Made by a program: the position numbers and the translations under genes. This document shows positions 22,519 through 30,482 of a stretch of DNA of 48,856 nucleotides, piece after piece. Below the pieces are notes generated by a model. The model saw only the letters and a list, made by a program, of their open reading frames with translations. It had not been told where the DNA came from and searched no databases. Numbering within the stretch: position 1 is the first letter of the stretch; the number at the start of each line of letters is the position of its first letter. Source of the stretch: Oscillospiraceae bacterium (GTDB taxonomy: Bacteria > Bacillota > Clostridia > Oscillospirales > CAG-382); NCBI GenBank assembly GCA_015064955.1, contig SVRD01000013.1:1-48856 (forward strand), read 5' to 3'.

Positions 22519-23406
22519 TTATTTCTTCTTTTTAACGATAAGGATAACAACTACCGCGATTACAACAACTGCTGCCGCGATGATAGCGATGAGTGCGCCG
22601 GTGGAAAGACCGCCCTCTTCCTCTTCAGCTGCGGTGGACTCGGTTGCGGAAGCGTCTGCCGATTCGGTTTTGGATTCGGTCTTGGATTCTTCCTTGGATT
22701 CGGTCTTGGATTCTTCCTCGGAAACTGCTTCGGATTCTTCCTCGGAAACTGCTTCGGATTCTTCTTCCGAAACGTCCTCGGAGCCGCCGGAGTCGGTGGG
22801 ATCGCCTGCTTCTTCATTGGGAACGAGATCGAGCTTGTTGATAGTAACGGTCGCCCCGTTTACCGAGTAAATCTGAATACCGCTGAAGATAAGCTCGTTG
22901 TTCTCGGTGATGATACCCGAGGGGAATGCTTCGTTTTTGTAGAACTTGTTGGAGTTGACAAAGTCGGTAAGTCTGATAACACCGGTATAGGTGCCTGCGT
23001 GAAGGTCGCCGCTGCCTGCATCGTAGCCGACGTTGCCGAGGGTGTTGTTACAGATGGTGTAGCTTGCGCTCGAGCCGAAGCCGTCGGTGAGGTAGAAGTT
23101 GATATTGGTCTGACCTACTTCAACGGTGAAATCGTAAACGAGGGAGTAATCGTCGATGCTGACGGTGATGATCTCTTCATCGGAATACATTCTGTCTGCG
23201 CAGGGCCAGTAAGCGTCTGCTTTGAAAACAGCTTCGTTTTCGGTCACGTTAACGGTGATATCAAAGCCTTCGTAGGGGGTGGTGGTCCATTCGCCGCCTT
23301 GGGGAATAAGCTTGTAGGAAACAAGAGCTTCTTCCGCAAATGCAGGGATCACGCAAGCAGAAAGAACAAACACGATTGCAAGAGCTGCAAAAAGGATACG
23401 TTTCAT
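22519..23406 (-). CDS. Membrane-anchored surface protein with Ser/Glu-rich stalk
   Basis: A 295-residue protein: signal peptide (1-24, ending PAFAEE), a beta-rich outer domain of about 170 residues (two cysteines, at about 70 and 119), a long repetitive stalk of ESEAVSEEE and ESKTESKEE blocks (about 208-255), one transmembrane helix (about 265-290) and a Lys tail. The layout matches other anchored proteins of this window (8680-10536, 37440-38387), which share the G-x-x-hydrophobic-KKKK ending. The outer domain is unrecognised and may bind a glycan. GGAGGC precedes the ATG, with a consensus promoter at 23440-23468. Confidence 0.8.
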   Translation of the reverse strand: MKRILFAALAIVFVLSACVIPAFAEEALVSYKLIPQGGEWTTTPYEGFDITVNVTENEAVFKADAYWPCADRMYSDEEIITVSIDDYSLVYDFTVEVGQTNINFYLTDGFGSSASYTICNNTLGNVGYDAGSGDLHAGTYTGVIRLTDFVNSNKFYKNEAFPSGIITENNELIFSGIQIYSVNGATVTINKLDLVPNEEAGDPTDSGGSEDVSEEESEAVSEEESEAVSEEESKTESKEESKTESKTESADASATESTAAEEEEGGLSTGALIAIIAAAVVVIAVVVILIVKKKK

Positions 23407-23439
23407 AATATAGCCTCCGAAATATTAATTTACGAGATG

Positions 23440-23468
23440 ATTTTAGCACACAACGATTAAATAGTCAA
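23440..23468 (-). promoter_or_regulatory. Sigma-70 promoter of 22519-23406
   Basis: Minus strand TTGACT (23463-23468), 17 bp, TAAAAT (23440-23445). Confidence 0.8.
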
Positions 23469-23480
23469 GTGGAATTGCTG

Positions 23481-23509
23481 TTGACTATTTTTTTGATATA
23501 TGGTATAAA
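23481..23509 (+). promoter_or_regulatory. Sigma-70 promoter of GH3 gene
   Basis: TTGACT (23481-23486), 17 bp, TATAAA (23504-23509). It lies back to back with the minus-strand promoter, the two -35 boxes being 12 bp apart. Confidence 0.8.
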
Positions 23510-23543
23510 TAAATCAATAATTAAGCACTGTGAGGTGTTGTGT

Positions 23544-26219
23544 ATGAACACAAAAAACGCATTTGATTATCTCACCGGCAAAAAGAAACCCGACCGCGAA
23601 AAAGCCTTTGCACTCTCCCGCAAGGGCGCGTCGGACGGTATCGTTTTGCTTGAAAATAAAAACCGCACCCTCCCCTTGAAAAAGGGCGACGGCGCGGTGT
23701 TCTTCGGCAGAATGCAAAAGCTTTACGTTATGAGCGGCACAGGCTCGGGCGGCAAGGTTATTCCGCTTGTCAGAACGAATATTTTTACCTCGCTTGCCGA
23801 AAACGGACTTCTGCTCGATAAAACAGCCGAGGAATTTTATGACAGATTCGTCGAATCCCACCCATTTGACGACGGCGGCGGCTGGATCGAGCCCGATTGC
23901 CAGATCGAGCCCGAGCTTTGCGAGGAATTTGTGAAATCGGCGTCGGAACGCAGTGAAAACGCCCTCTTTCTCATCACCCGCACCGCAGGCGAGGACAAAG
24001 ACCTTATCTCGACAAGAGGCGGTTATTATCTCACCGAAACCGAGCTCAATAATTTAAAGCTCGTCCGCAAGCATTTCAACCGCGTAATCGTTATTCTGAA
24101 TACCTGCTCGGTTATCGACTGCAGTGAGATCAATTCGGTCTCGCCCGATGCATTGATAATGCTCTGGAACGGCGGTATGCTCGGCGGCAACGCCGCGGCA
24201 GACGTGATAATGGGTATCGTCAACCCCTCGGGCAGACTTCCCGACACAATGGCAGTCTCGCACGAGTCGTATCCCGCATTTGAAAACTACGGCAAGCCCG
24301 CAAGAAACCTTTATAAAGAGGATATTTTTGTCGGCTACCGCTATTTCAATACCTTCGCGCCCGAGGATATTATCTATCCCTTCGGCTACGGTCTTTCCTA
24401 TACCGAATTCGACAGCTTCTTTATCGACATTCACCGCAAGGAAGGCAAAACTCTCATTCGTGCGGTCGTGAGCAATTTGGGTACAGTCGAGGGCAGGGAG
24501 GTTCTCCAATGCTATGTTTCCGCCCCCTGCGGTAAGCTCGGCAAGCCGAGAAAGGTTCTCGCCGCGTTTGCAAAAACACCGCTTCTCAAGGGCGGCGAAA
24601 GCTGTACAGTAAGCCTTGAATTTTCGGATTATATGATCTCGTCCTATGACGATTCGGGTATCACCGGCAACAAATTCTGCTACGTTCTCGAGGAGGGCGA
24701 ATATATCGTCGAGCTCGGCAGCAACTCGCGCGATGCCGTCGAGGCGTGCAGCTTCACGCTTCAAAGCACTGTTATTACCAAATCGGTGTCGAGTGCGCTC
24801 GCTCCCGTTACCCCGTTCGACAGAATGGTAAACAAGAGCGGTATAAAGACCTTTGAGCCCGCTCCGCTCCGTATCAAGCGCGACGAGCCGATCCCCGCAA
24901 CGCTTGCAAGGATCGAAAAGGACGGTATGACGCTTGACGACGTGTATGACGGTAAGATCACCGTTGAGGAGTTTGTTGCAAGACTCGACGACAAGGACCT
25001 TGTCCATATCGTTCGTGCAGAGGGTATGTCCTCTCCCAAGGTAACCCCCGGCACAGGCGCGGCGTTTGTCGGCGTAACACCCTCGCTCAAGGCGATGGGT
25101 ATTCCTATCCTTTGCTGTACCGACGGCCCCTCGGGTATTCGTCTCGAGGGCGGCGGAAAATGCGTTTCCTATCCCTCGGCAACCTGCCTTGCGGCGACTT
25201 GGGACACCGAGCTTGTAAAGGAAATGTATTTTGAATGCGGCAACGAGCTCGCATCGCTCCATATCGATATCCTTCTCGGCCCCGGCACGAATATCCACCG
25301 CGATCCCGTCTGCGGCAGAAACTTCGAGTATTTCTCGGAGGACCCCTATCTTGCGGGTAAAATGGCGGCGGCGATCTGCAGCGGTCTTGACGAGGCAGGC
25401 GTGAGCGGCGCTGTAAAGCATTTTCTTGCAAACAACCAAGAGGTCGACCGCCACGGCGCAGATTCGGTTATAAGCGAGCGTGCCGTGCGCGAGATATATG
25501 CCCGTCCCTTTGAAATTTGTGTAAAGGAAAGCGGCATTCGCTCGGTTATGACCTCCTATAACCCCGTCAACGGACTTTGGGCGGCATCGAATTACGATCT
25601 CACCACCCGCTTGCTCCGAAACGAATTCGGCTTCGACGGCTTTGTTATGTCGGACTGGTGGGCAAGAGTCAGCGCAGACGACGGAAGCGCATCGGTCACC
25701 AATTTAAAGGCGATGGCACACGCACAGAACGACGTTTATATGGTCTGCCCCGATGCGTCAATGCGTGAGGACAATCTCCCCGAATCGCTCGAAAACGGAA
25801 GCCTAACCCGCGGCGAGCTTCAGAAATGTGCGATAAACCTGCTTAATTTTGCGCTTATCAGCCTTTCCTATATGGCACAGCGCTCGGGCTACGGTATGCG
25901 CGATCTGAGAGCTGAAACCGATGGCAAAACACCGTTTGCATCTGTTGCTGTCAAGGACGGCAAGGCAAGCTTCAAATCGGATATTGCCAGAAAGGCGATC
26001 CTCCGCGCAAGCTTTGTTTCGGATACTCCCGTTCTTACTCAAACGAGCGTTTCGCTCACTATTTCCACCAAAAACGCCGCAGGCTTTATTGTCGGCGGAA
26101 CAGAGGGCAGGGTATTTACCGACTACCGCGAAATTTCGCTTATCGAGGGCGACAACGAGTTTATCTTCAATTCCGACGATAAGCTCTGCAAAGCAACTCT
26201 TATCGAAATATTCGACTAA
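23544..26219 (+). CDS. Domain-swapped glycoside hydrolase family 3 (beta-glucosidase-like)
   Basis: An 891-residue cytoplasmic enzyme (no signal peptide) with GH3 domains in reversed order. The alpha/beta sandwich normally found C-terminal comes first (SRKGASDGIVLLENKNRTLPL at 25-45, then SGRLPDTM and YPFGYGLSY), followed by a fibronectin III-like domain (about 300-395) and then the TIM barrel (about 495-800) with GPGTNIHRDPVCGRNFEYFSEDP, GAVKHFLANNQ and nucleophile Asp704 in GFVMSDWW. Reversed order is known from Ruminococcus and related beta-glucosidases. It probably hydrolyses imported oligosaccharides, such as cellodextrins or other beta-glucosides. The ATG at 23544 follows GAGGTG by 6 bp. 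Confidence 0.93.
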   Translation: MNTKNAFDYLTGKKKPDREKAFALSRKGASDGIVLLENKNRTLPLKKGDGAVFFGRMQKLYVMSGTGSGGKVIPLVRTNIFTSLAENGLLLDKTAEEFYDRFVESHPFDDGGGWIEPDCQIEPELCEEFVKSASERSENALFLITRTAGEDKDLISTRGGYYLTETELNNLKLVRKHFNRVIVILNTCSVIDCSEINSVSPDALIMLWNGGMLGGNAAADVIMGIVNPSGRLPDTMAVSHESYPAFENYGKPARNLYKEDIFVGYRYFNTFAPEDIIYPFGYGLSYTEFDSFFIDIHRKEGKTLIRAVVSNLGTVEGREVLQCYVSAPCGKLGKPRKVLAAFAKTPLLKGGESCTVSLEFSDYMISSYDDSGITGNKFCYVLEEGEYIVELGSNSRDAVEACSFTLQSTVITKSVSSALAPVTPFDRMVNKSGIKTFEPAPLRIKRDEPIPATLARIEKDGMTLDDVYDGKITVEEFVARLDDKDLVHIVRAEGMSSPKVTPGTGAAFVGVTPSLKAMGIPILCCTDGPSGIRLEGGGKCVSYPSATCLAATWDTELVKEMYFECGNELASLHIDILLGPGTNIHRDPVCGRNFEYFSEDPYLAGKMAAAICSGLDEAGVSGAVKHFLANNQEVDRHGADSVISERAVREIYARPFEICVKESGIRSVMTSYNPVNGLWAASNYDLTTRLLRNEFGFDGFVMSDWWARVSADDGSASVTNLKAMAHAQNDVYMVCPDASMREDNLPESLENGSLTRGELQKCAINLLNFALISLSYMAQRSGYGMRDLRAETDGKTPFASVAVKDGKASFKSDIARKAILRASFVSDTPVLTQTSVSLTISTKNAAGFIVGGTEGRVFTDYREISLIEGDNEFIFNSDDKLCKATLIEIFD

Positions 26220-26228
26220 AAAATAAAT

Positions 26229-26260
26229 CGAGCTTCAGATCAAAATGAAGCTCGGTTTTT
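26229..26260. terminator. Terminator between convergent GH3 and vanY-like genes
   Basis: CGAGCTTCA/TGAAGCTCG (26229-26237 with 26246-26254), followed by GTTTTTG and preceded by an A-run; usable from both strands. Confidence 0.8.
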
Positions 26261-26263
26261 GTT

Positions 26264-27463
26264 TTATTCGCAGTATTCGTCAAGCGTGATTCCTTTTTGG
26301 AAGATTTCGGTCGCGGCGGTTCTGCCGACGTAACGGAAATGCCAGGATTCGTGCTTGATGCCGGTTATATGCTGAGTGTTGGGGGGATAACGCAGAATAA
26401 ATCCGAATCTGTGCGCGTTCTGTGCAAGCCAGATAGCCTCGGGTGTGTTGTCAAATGCACTCGTAGTGTAGAGAAGATTGTGCATATCACAGCATAATCC
26501 CGATTGATGCTCGCTCGTGCCGGGCTTTGTCGAATAGGTAAGCACGTGCGCCTCGGTCTCTGCCTCGGTGGGACGTCGAACCTCGCCTCCGCATTTCGCA
26601 CAGACTGCTTTTTTGCCCTCGTCTGCTACCGACATACAGCTTTCGCAAAACTTCTCGCCGTCTATCTCGGTCAGCTCGCCCTTGCAGGCATTACAGCAGA
26701 CAACTTTGGTGACCTTTTCGGGAAAATAAGAAATATCAAAGTATTCGTTGCAGGTGTCGCAAACGTAATCCTGCTTGATATCGTTGTCGAAATAACGCTT
26801 GTATATGCTCGCCTGTGAATTATATGAGCGGTATGCACTTGTTACGGTGATATCGTCAAATCCGTAGTATGCCGCCTCTGCCAAAAATGCCTCGAGTGCC
26901 TTGTTTGCCGTCGCGTCCATATAAGACCAGCCCTCAGGTCTGCCCTCGCGCATGCTTGTGCACCAAACGAGGTTTTTCGGCTTAAAATCGGAAGAAAGCG
27001 GGTGGGAGGGGTTTACGAGGAAAACGAATTCCTTTTCGTTTTCGGGGCAAACGTATTGCTCGTACTCGGTCATATCAATAGCATATTCAACACCGATAAG
27101 CTTTTCGTAATCGGCAACCGATTGGAGCTTGCCGTCGGTTGTTTCCGAGCTTTCCGAGGGAATCGAAGAATCCTCGGCAACGCTGCCGCTACTGCTTTCC
27201 GCGGTGCTCGATTCGGATTCGCTGATAATAACGCTTGTCAATTCGCTCTCACTGCTTTCCGCTTCGCTTTGCGTTTCCTCGTCACAGCCGACCATAATAC
27301 ATATCAAAACGGTCGCAAGCGCCATAAAAACGAATATAAGGCTGATTGCGATATAAAGATAATTGTTGGGGTTCTTGCGCTTTCTGCGCCGTTTCGCACC
27401 GCTTTTCGATGCCGTATTGGCGGGGCGGGGTCTTGGCGCGCGTTGATTGTTGGTTTGTGCCAT
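26264..27463 (-). CDS. Membrane-anchored D-alanyl-D-alanine carboxypeptidase (M15B, VanY-like) with zinc-knuckle insertion
   Basis: A 399-residue protein: basic cytoplasmic N-terminus, one membrane helix (about 35-58), a Ser/Glu-rich stalk (66-110), then an M15B peptidase that trims the terminal D-Ala of peptidoglycan stems. Zinc ligands are seen as His319 and Asp326 (SEHQSGLCCDMH) and Glu372-x-x-His375 (HESWHFRYVG); SAYRSYNSQ (209-217) is the substrate-loop motif. Between SAYRSY and SEHQ, where family members have a short loop, lie about 75 extra residues with four CxxC pairs (235/238, 257/260, 273/276, 288/291), probably two zinc ribbons. It follows rpe by 7 bp. Confidence 0.9.
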   Translation of the reverse strand: MAQTNNQRAPRPRPANTASKSGAKRRRKRKNPNNYLYIAISLIFVFMALATVLICIMVGCDEETQSEAESSESELTSVIISESESSTAESSSGSVAEDSSIPSESSETTDGKLQSVADYEKLIGVEYAIDMTEYEQYVCPENEKEFVFLVNPSHPLSSDFKPKNLVWCTSMREGRPEGWSYMDATANKALEAFLAEAAYYGFDDITVTSAYRSYNSQASIYKRYFDNDIKQDYVCDTCNEYFDISYFPEKVTKVVCCNACKGELTEIDGEKFCESCMSVADEGKKAVCAKCGGEVRRPTEAETEAHVLTYSTKPGTSEHQSGLCCDMHNLLYTTSAFDNTPEAIWLAQNAHRFGFILRYPPNTQHITGIKHESWHFRYVGRTAATEIFQKGITLDEYCE

Positions 27464-27470
27464 TTATGTA

Positions 27471-28139
27471 TCAGTCTCCGTTGTTGGCTGCGGCAAGAAG
27501 CTCTATCGCCGCGCTCTTGATATCTTCCTTGCCCAAAACACTGCTTCCCGCGACAAGCACGTTTGCGCCCGCATTCACGCAAAGGCGCGCGTTTTCTGCG
27601 CTCACACCGCCGTCGACGCTGATTTCGTAATCGAGATTGTGCAAGGCCGCATAATCGCGCAGGAATTCACATTTCGGGAGCATATCGCCCATAAATTTCT
27701 GTCCGCCGAATCCCGGCTCGACAGTCATAACAAGCACGAGGTCCAAAAGGGGAAGGTATTCGGTTATCGTGGTGATATCGGTCTTCGGCTTCACCGAAAG
27801 TCCTGCCTTTACACCGGCTTCCTTTATCTTCATAATCGTCGCCTTGATGTCGTCGCAGGCTTCTGCGTGAACGGTAATAATATCAGCACCCGATTTCACA
27901 AAATCGTCGATATAGCGTATCGGCTCGTCGATCATCAAGTGCACGTCGAGCACGAGGTCGGTGCATTTCGAGAGCGATTTTACAACCGGCTGACCGAAGG
28001 AGATATTGGGAACAAAGATTCCGTCCATAACGTCCAGATGCAGATATTCGGCACCGCCTGCCTTTGCCTGCTCGATCTGGATGCCCGCGTTTGCGAAGTT
28101 ACATGCGAGCGCCGAGGGTGAAAGCTTTATTTTTTTCAT
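27471..28139 (-). CDS. rpe: Ribulose-phosphate 3-epimerase
   Basis: A 222-residue TIM-barrel enzyme that interconverts ribulose 5-phosphate and xylulose 5-phosphate in the pentose phosphate pathway. Motifs: LSPSALACNF, HLDVMDGIFVPNISFG (metal and catalytic Asp), DVHLMI, VHAEA, MTVEPGFGGQKF (phosphate and active-site loop) and ISVDGGV. Length is normal. It is the first gene of an operon with the VanY-like gene 7 bp downstream. The usual Clostridia neighbours (prkC, rsgA) are absent. The leader between promoter and start is about 120 nt and overlaps the candidate structured RNA at 28188-28260. Confidence 0.96.
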   Translation of the reverse strand: MKKIKLSPSALACNFANAGIQIEQAKAGGAEYLHLDVMDGIFVPNISFGQPVVKSLSKCTDLVLDVHLMIDEPIRYIDDFVKSGADIITVHAEACDDIKATIMKIKEAGVKAGLSVKPKTDITTITEYLPLLDLVLVMTVEPGFGGQKFMGDMLPKCEFLRDYAALHNLDYEISVDGGVSAENARLCVNAGANVLVAGSSVLGKEDIKSAAIELLAAANNGD

Positions 28140-28187
28140 TTTCTGTTTCCTTTTCGACAGTAAACGTCATATTATTATAGTATAAAC

Positions 28188-28260
28188 AACGGCGGGTGCG
28201 CTTTGCGTCGGAGGTGAAAGATAAAGGACCCGAAAGCATAAACGCAGAGTGTCCACCTTC
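28188..28260 (+). ncRNA. Candidate pseudoknotted RNA
   Basis: Two helices cross: CTTTGCGT (28201-28208) with ACGCAGAG (28242-28249), and GGAGGTG (28210-28216) with CACCTTC (28254-28260), making an H-type pseudoknot. Both helices contain one wobble that is G-U on the plus strand but A-C on the minus strand, so the plus strand is favoured as the RNA. A plus-strand TCGACA/TATAGT pair with a 16-bp spacer (28154-28181) could start it. It matches no RNA class I know. An alternative nested pairing uses GGTG at 28195-28198. It may equally be part of the rpe leader. Confidence 0.3.
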
Positions 28261-28266
28261 AAATAT

Positions 28267-28295
28267 ATAATATACCTTTTTACTGTGTCTGTCAA
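28267..28295 (-). promoter_or_regulatory. Sigma-70 promoter of rpe
   Basis: Minus strand TTGACA (28290-28295), 17 bp, TATTAT (28267-28272). Confidence 0.75.
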
Positions 28296-28302
28296 TGAAA
28301 TG

Positions 28303-28638
28303 TCAGAAAATATCAGATAAATTCACTTTCTCGCTGTCGAGTATCTCGTTTATCGCATCGCGCAGACCTGATTCTACCTCGGCAGTATTGCCGTCGCCGT
28401 TTGCAGTCGAGGCACGCTGCTTTTCGATTTCTGCGGAAACCGAATCTATCTCGGCATCGCGCACAAACAGCGAAAAATACCCCTTGTTTTCCTCCCAAAC
28501 AGCTATCGCACCGTCGATATCGCCGCGCTCGACAAGCGATAACATTTCGTCACAGAGCGAGCAGAGGATAGATGAATTCACCGCGGTGAATATGCCTATT
28601 GCGAGCAGTAATATCAGCGCTGTTATAAAGTTTCCCAT
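28303..28638 (-). CDS. DUF4363 family membrane-anchored protein
   Basis: A 111-residue protein with one N-terminal membrane helix (about 5-25) and a helical outer domain; the pattern CDEMLSLVERGDIDGAIAVWEENKGYFSLFVRDAEIDSV is typical of DUF4363, in which the aromatic W-x-x-x-x-x-Y-F segment is conserved. It lies 3 bp after the DUF421 gene, its usual partner in Firmicutes, so the two are translationally linked. Function unknown; the pair is often present in spore-formers. Confidence 0.85.
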   Translation of the reverse strand: MGNFITALILLLAIGIFTAVNSSILCSLCDEMLSLVERGDIDGAIAVWEENKGYFSLFVRDAEIDSVSAEIEKQRASTANGDGNTAEVESGLRDAINEILDSEKVNLSDIF

Positions 28639-28641
28639 AAA

Positions 28642-29112
28642 TCATTCTCCCGATTGGTTCGGTGCCGCGCTTTGCTTCGGCAAAACGCTCATTTTCCCCG
28701 TGCGCTCGAGTATCACCTTGTCGACCTCGCTCGCGCTGTGAAACCCGTTAATGCGTATCTGCGCCTCGACGTCCTCGGCGGAGATTCTCGCTTTTGTCAG
28801 ATTCTTTCCGATAAAGCTCCCGTTTTCATAAAGAGTTATCGGGTTGCCGTTTATCAATATCCGAAAGAATCGGCTTTTCCGCGAGGCGAACGAGATAACC
28901 ACCTCGATCGAGGATATCATTATCAAGGGCATCAAGCCGTGGAGCAGGGGAATGTCGGTGTCGGTGACAGGTAAAACCGCAAGCTCGGAGAGCAATACAG
29001 TTGTCACAAGCTCGCTCAACTGCATTTCGCCGATCTGACGCTTTCCCATCAGCTTCATCATCAGCATAAGTAAAATATAAAATATCAGCGCTCGTATTAT
29101 AATTATCGTCAT
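28642..29112 (-). CDS. DUF421 (YetF-like) membrane protein, short form
   Basis: A 156-residue protein with N-terminal membrane helices and the DUF421 signatures MGKRQIGEMQLSELVTTVLLSELA and INGNPITLYENGSFIGKNL. The cytoplasmic domain follows (ISAEDVEAQIRINGFHSASEVDKVILERTGKMSVLPK). Members usually run past 200 residues, so this one lacks the usual C-terminal tail. It is immediately followed by its partner DUF4363 gene. The biochemical role is unknown. Confidence 0.88.
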   Translation of the reverse strand: MTIIIIRALIFYILLMLMMKLMGKRQIGEMQLSELVTTVLLSELAVLPVTDTDIPLLHGLMPLIMISSIEVVISFASRKSRFFRILINGNPITLYENGSFIGKNLTKARISAEDVEAQIRINGFHSASEVDKVILERTGKMSVLPKQSAAPNQSGE

Positions 29113-29164
29113 CGAATTTCACCGCCCAACTGTTATTATTGCCGCATTATCTCGCCGTATTCGC

Positions 29165-29193
29165 TTGACTATTAAGCTTTTTGGGTGTAGAAT
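29165..29193 (+). promoter_or_regulatory. Sigma-70 promoter of 29218-29667
   Basis: TTGACT (29165-29170), 17 bp, TAGAAT (29188-29193). Confidence 0.75.
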
Positions 29194-29217
29194 ACTAAAA
29201 AAATCACGAGGTCCGGT

Positions 29218-29667
29218 ATGAATCATAACGAAAAAGCGGTACATCTTTTTAATTCGGGATATAATTGCGCGCAGGCGGTTTTTTGTGCTTATTGCGACGT
29301 TACGGGAATCGAGGAAGATATCGCAAAGCGCATTGCATCGTCGTTCGGCGGCGGTATGGGTAAGCTCCGCGAGGCTTGCGGTGCGGTTACCGGCGCTTTT
29401 GCCGTGCTCGGTATGCTGTACGGTGATTACGACGTCAACGACAATCAGGCAAAGTCAAATCACTATGCCCGCATAAGAGCGGTTGCAGATGAGTTCAAAG
29501 CGATTCACGGCACGATAAATTGCGAATTGCTGCTGAAGGATATCGCCGATACAAAGGGAAGTGATCCGGCACCGCGCACGGCTGAATATTATGCTGTCCG
29601 CCCCTGCGCACGCTTTGTAAACGATATCTGTGTTATTCTCGATAAATATATCGAAAGCAATAAATAA
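29218..29667 (+). CDS. C_GCAxxG_C_C family redox-type protein
   Basis: A 149-residue soluble protein of the C_GCAxxG_C_C family, named for its conserved cysteines. They are seen here in GYNCAQAVFCAYC, the EACGAVTGAFAVLG segment, the INCELLL segment and the RPCARFV segment near the end. The SSFGGGMGKLREACGA signature is intact. Members are thought to be redox-active or metal-binding; no reaction is established. GAGGT precedes the ATG, and it has its own promoter. It stands alone between DUF421 and the tRNA operon; the 139 bp after it hold only the tRNA promoter. Confidence 0.93.
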   Translation: MNHNEKAVHLFNSGYNCAQAVFCAYCDVTGIEEDIAKRIASSFGGGMGKLREACGAVTGAFAVLGMLYGDYDVNDNQAKSNHYARIRAVADEFKAIHGTINCELLLKDIADTKGSDPAPRTAEYYAVRPCARFVNDICVILDKYIESNK

Positions 29668-29750
29668 TCAAGCAAAATGGCTGTTGATTACGCACTCTGA
29701 ATAATAGGTAATAAAAAAACAAAAAAAATGAAATTTTTTTCAAAAAGGTA

Positions 29751-29779
29751 TTGCATTTTGGAAAAAGATATGCTATTAT
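29751..29779 (+). promoter_or_regulatory. Promoter of the tRNA operon
   Basis: TTGCAT (29751-29756), 17 bp, TATTAT (29774-29779), followed by GC-rich GCGCGC at the expected start region. Confidence 0.8.
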
Positions 29780-29806
29780 AATCAAGCGCGCTGACGCAAG
29801 CCATAC

Positions 29807-29883
29807 GGTTCGGTAGTTCAGTTGGTTAGAATGCCGCCCTGTCACGGCGGAGGTCGTGGGTTCGAGTCCCATCCGAATCGCCA
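29807..29883 (+). tRNA. tRNA-Asp(GTC), copy 1
   Basis: Starts GGTTCGGTAGTTCAG; anticodon arm CCGCC-CTGTCAC-GGCGG gives GTC; T-arm GGGTTCGAGTCCC; CCA encoded at 29881-29883. Identical to the copy at 30300. Confidence 0.96.
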
Positions 29884-29922
29884 ATTCTTCCTCCTCTGTT
29901 ACAGAGCTTAAAGCGCAGATGT

Positions 29923-29998
29923 GCGGATTTAGCTCATTTGGTAGAGCGCCACCTTGCCAAGGTGGAGGTAGCGGGTTCGAACCCCGTAATCCGCTCCA
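29923..29998 (+). tRNA. tRNA-Gly(GCC), copy 1
   Basis: GCGGATTTAGCTCATTTGG start, anticodon arm CACCT-TGCCAA-GGTGG with anticodon GCC, acceptor GCGGATT/AATCCGC, CCA encoded. Identical to the copy at 30219. Confidence 0.96.
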
Positions 29999-30030
29999 AC
30001 CAAAACTTACCGCTTTCAATGCGGTGATAC

Positions 30031-30104
30031 GGCGCCATAGCCAAGCGGTAAGGCAGAGGTCTGCAACACCTTTACCCCCAGTTCGATTCTGGGTGGCGCC
30101 TCCA
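30031..30104 (+). tRNA. tRNA-Cys(GCA)
   Basis: GGCGCCATAGCCAAGCGG start, anticodon loop CTGCAAC giving GCA, T-arm CCAGTTCGATTCTGG, acceptor GGCGCCA/TGGCGCC, CCA encoded. Confidence 0.96.
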
Positions 30105-30142
30105 AACAAAAACAACTTAATATATATATCCTTTTTTGAGAT

Positions 30143-30218
30143 GCTGATGTGGCACAGGTGGTAGCGCACATCCTTGGTAAGGATGAGGTCATGAGTTCGA
30201 GTCTCATCATCAGCTCCA
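30143..30218 (+). tRNA. tRNA-Thr(GGT)
   Basis: GCTGATGTGGCACAGG start, anticodon stem CATCC/GGATG with loop TTGGTAA giving GGT, acceptor GCTGATG/CATCAGC, CCA encoded. It abuts the next tRNA without a spacer. Confidence 0.93.
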
Positions 30219-30294
30219 GCGGATTTAGCTCATTTGGTAGAGCGCCACCTTGCCAAGGTGGAGGTAGCGGGTTCGAACCCCGTAATCCGCTCCA
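30219..30294 (+). tRNA. tRNA-Gly(GCC), copy 2
   Basis: Identical to 29923-29998; begins at the base directly after the CCA of tRNA-Thr. Confidence 0.96.
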
Positions 30295-30299
30295 AAAAC

Positions 30300-30376
30300 G
30301 GTTCGGTAGTTCAGTTGGTTAGAATGCCGCCCTGTCACGGCGGAGGTCGTGGGTTCGAGTCCCATCCGAATCGCCA
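30300..30376 (+). tRNA. tRNA-Asp(GTC), copy 2
   Basis: Identical to 29807-29883. Confidence 0.96.
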
Positions 30377-30406
30377 AGCTTTCCTGCAACAGCGGGGAAG
30401 CGAAAC

Positions 30407-30482
30407 GCCTCTGTAGCTCAGTTGGTAGAGCAGGAGACTGAAAATCTCCGTGTCATTGGTTCAATTCCGATCGGAGGCACCA
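30407..30482 (+). tRNA. tRNA-Phe(GAA)
   Basis: GCCTCTGTAGCTCAG start, anticodon stem GGAGA/TCTCC with loop CTGAAAA giving GAA, acceptor GCCTCTG/CGGAGGC, CCA encoded. Last tRNA of the operon. Confidence 0.96.

Noticed and set aside
28170-28260. GACGCAAAGC on the minus strand resembles the core of the c-di-GMP-I riboswitch.
   Set aside because: The partner GGCAAACC segment and the tetraloop-receptor helix are missing, and the wobble pattern favours the plus strand.
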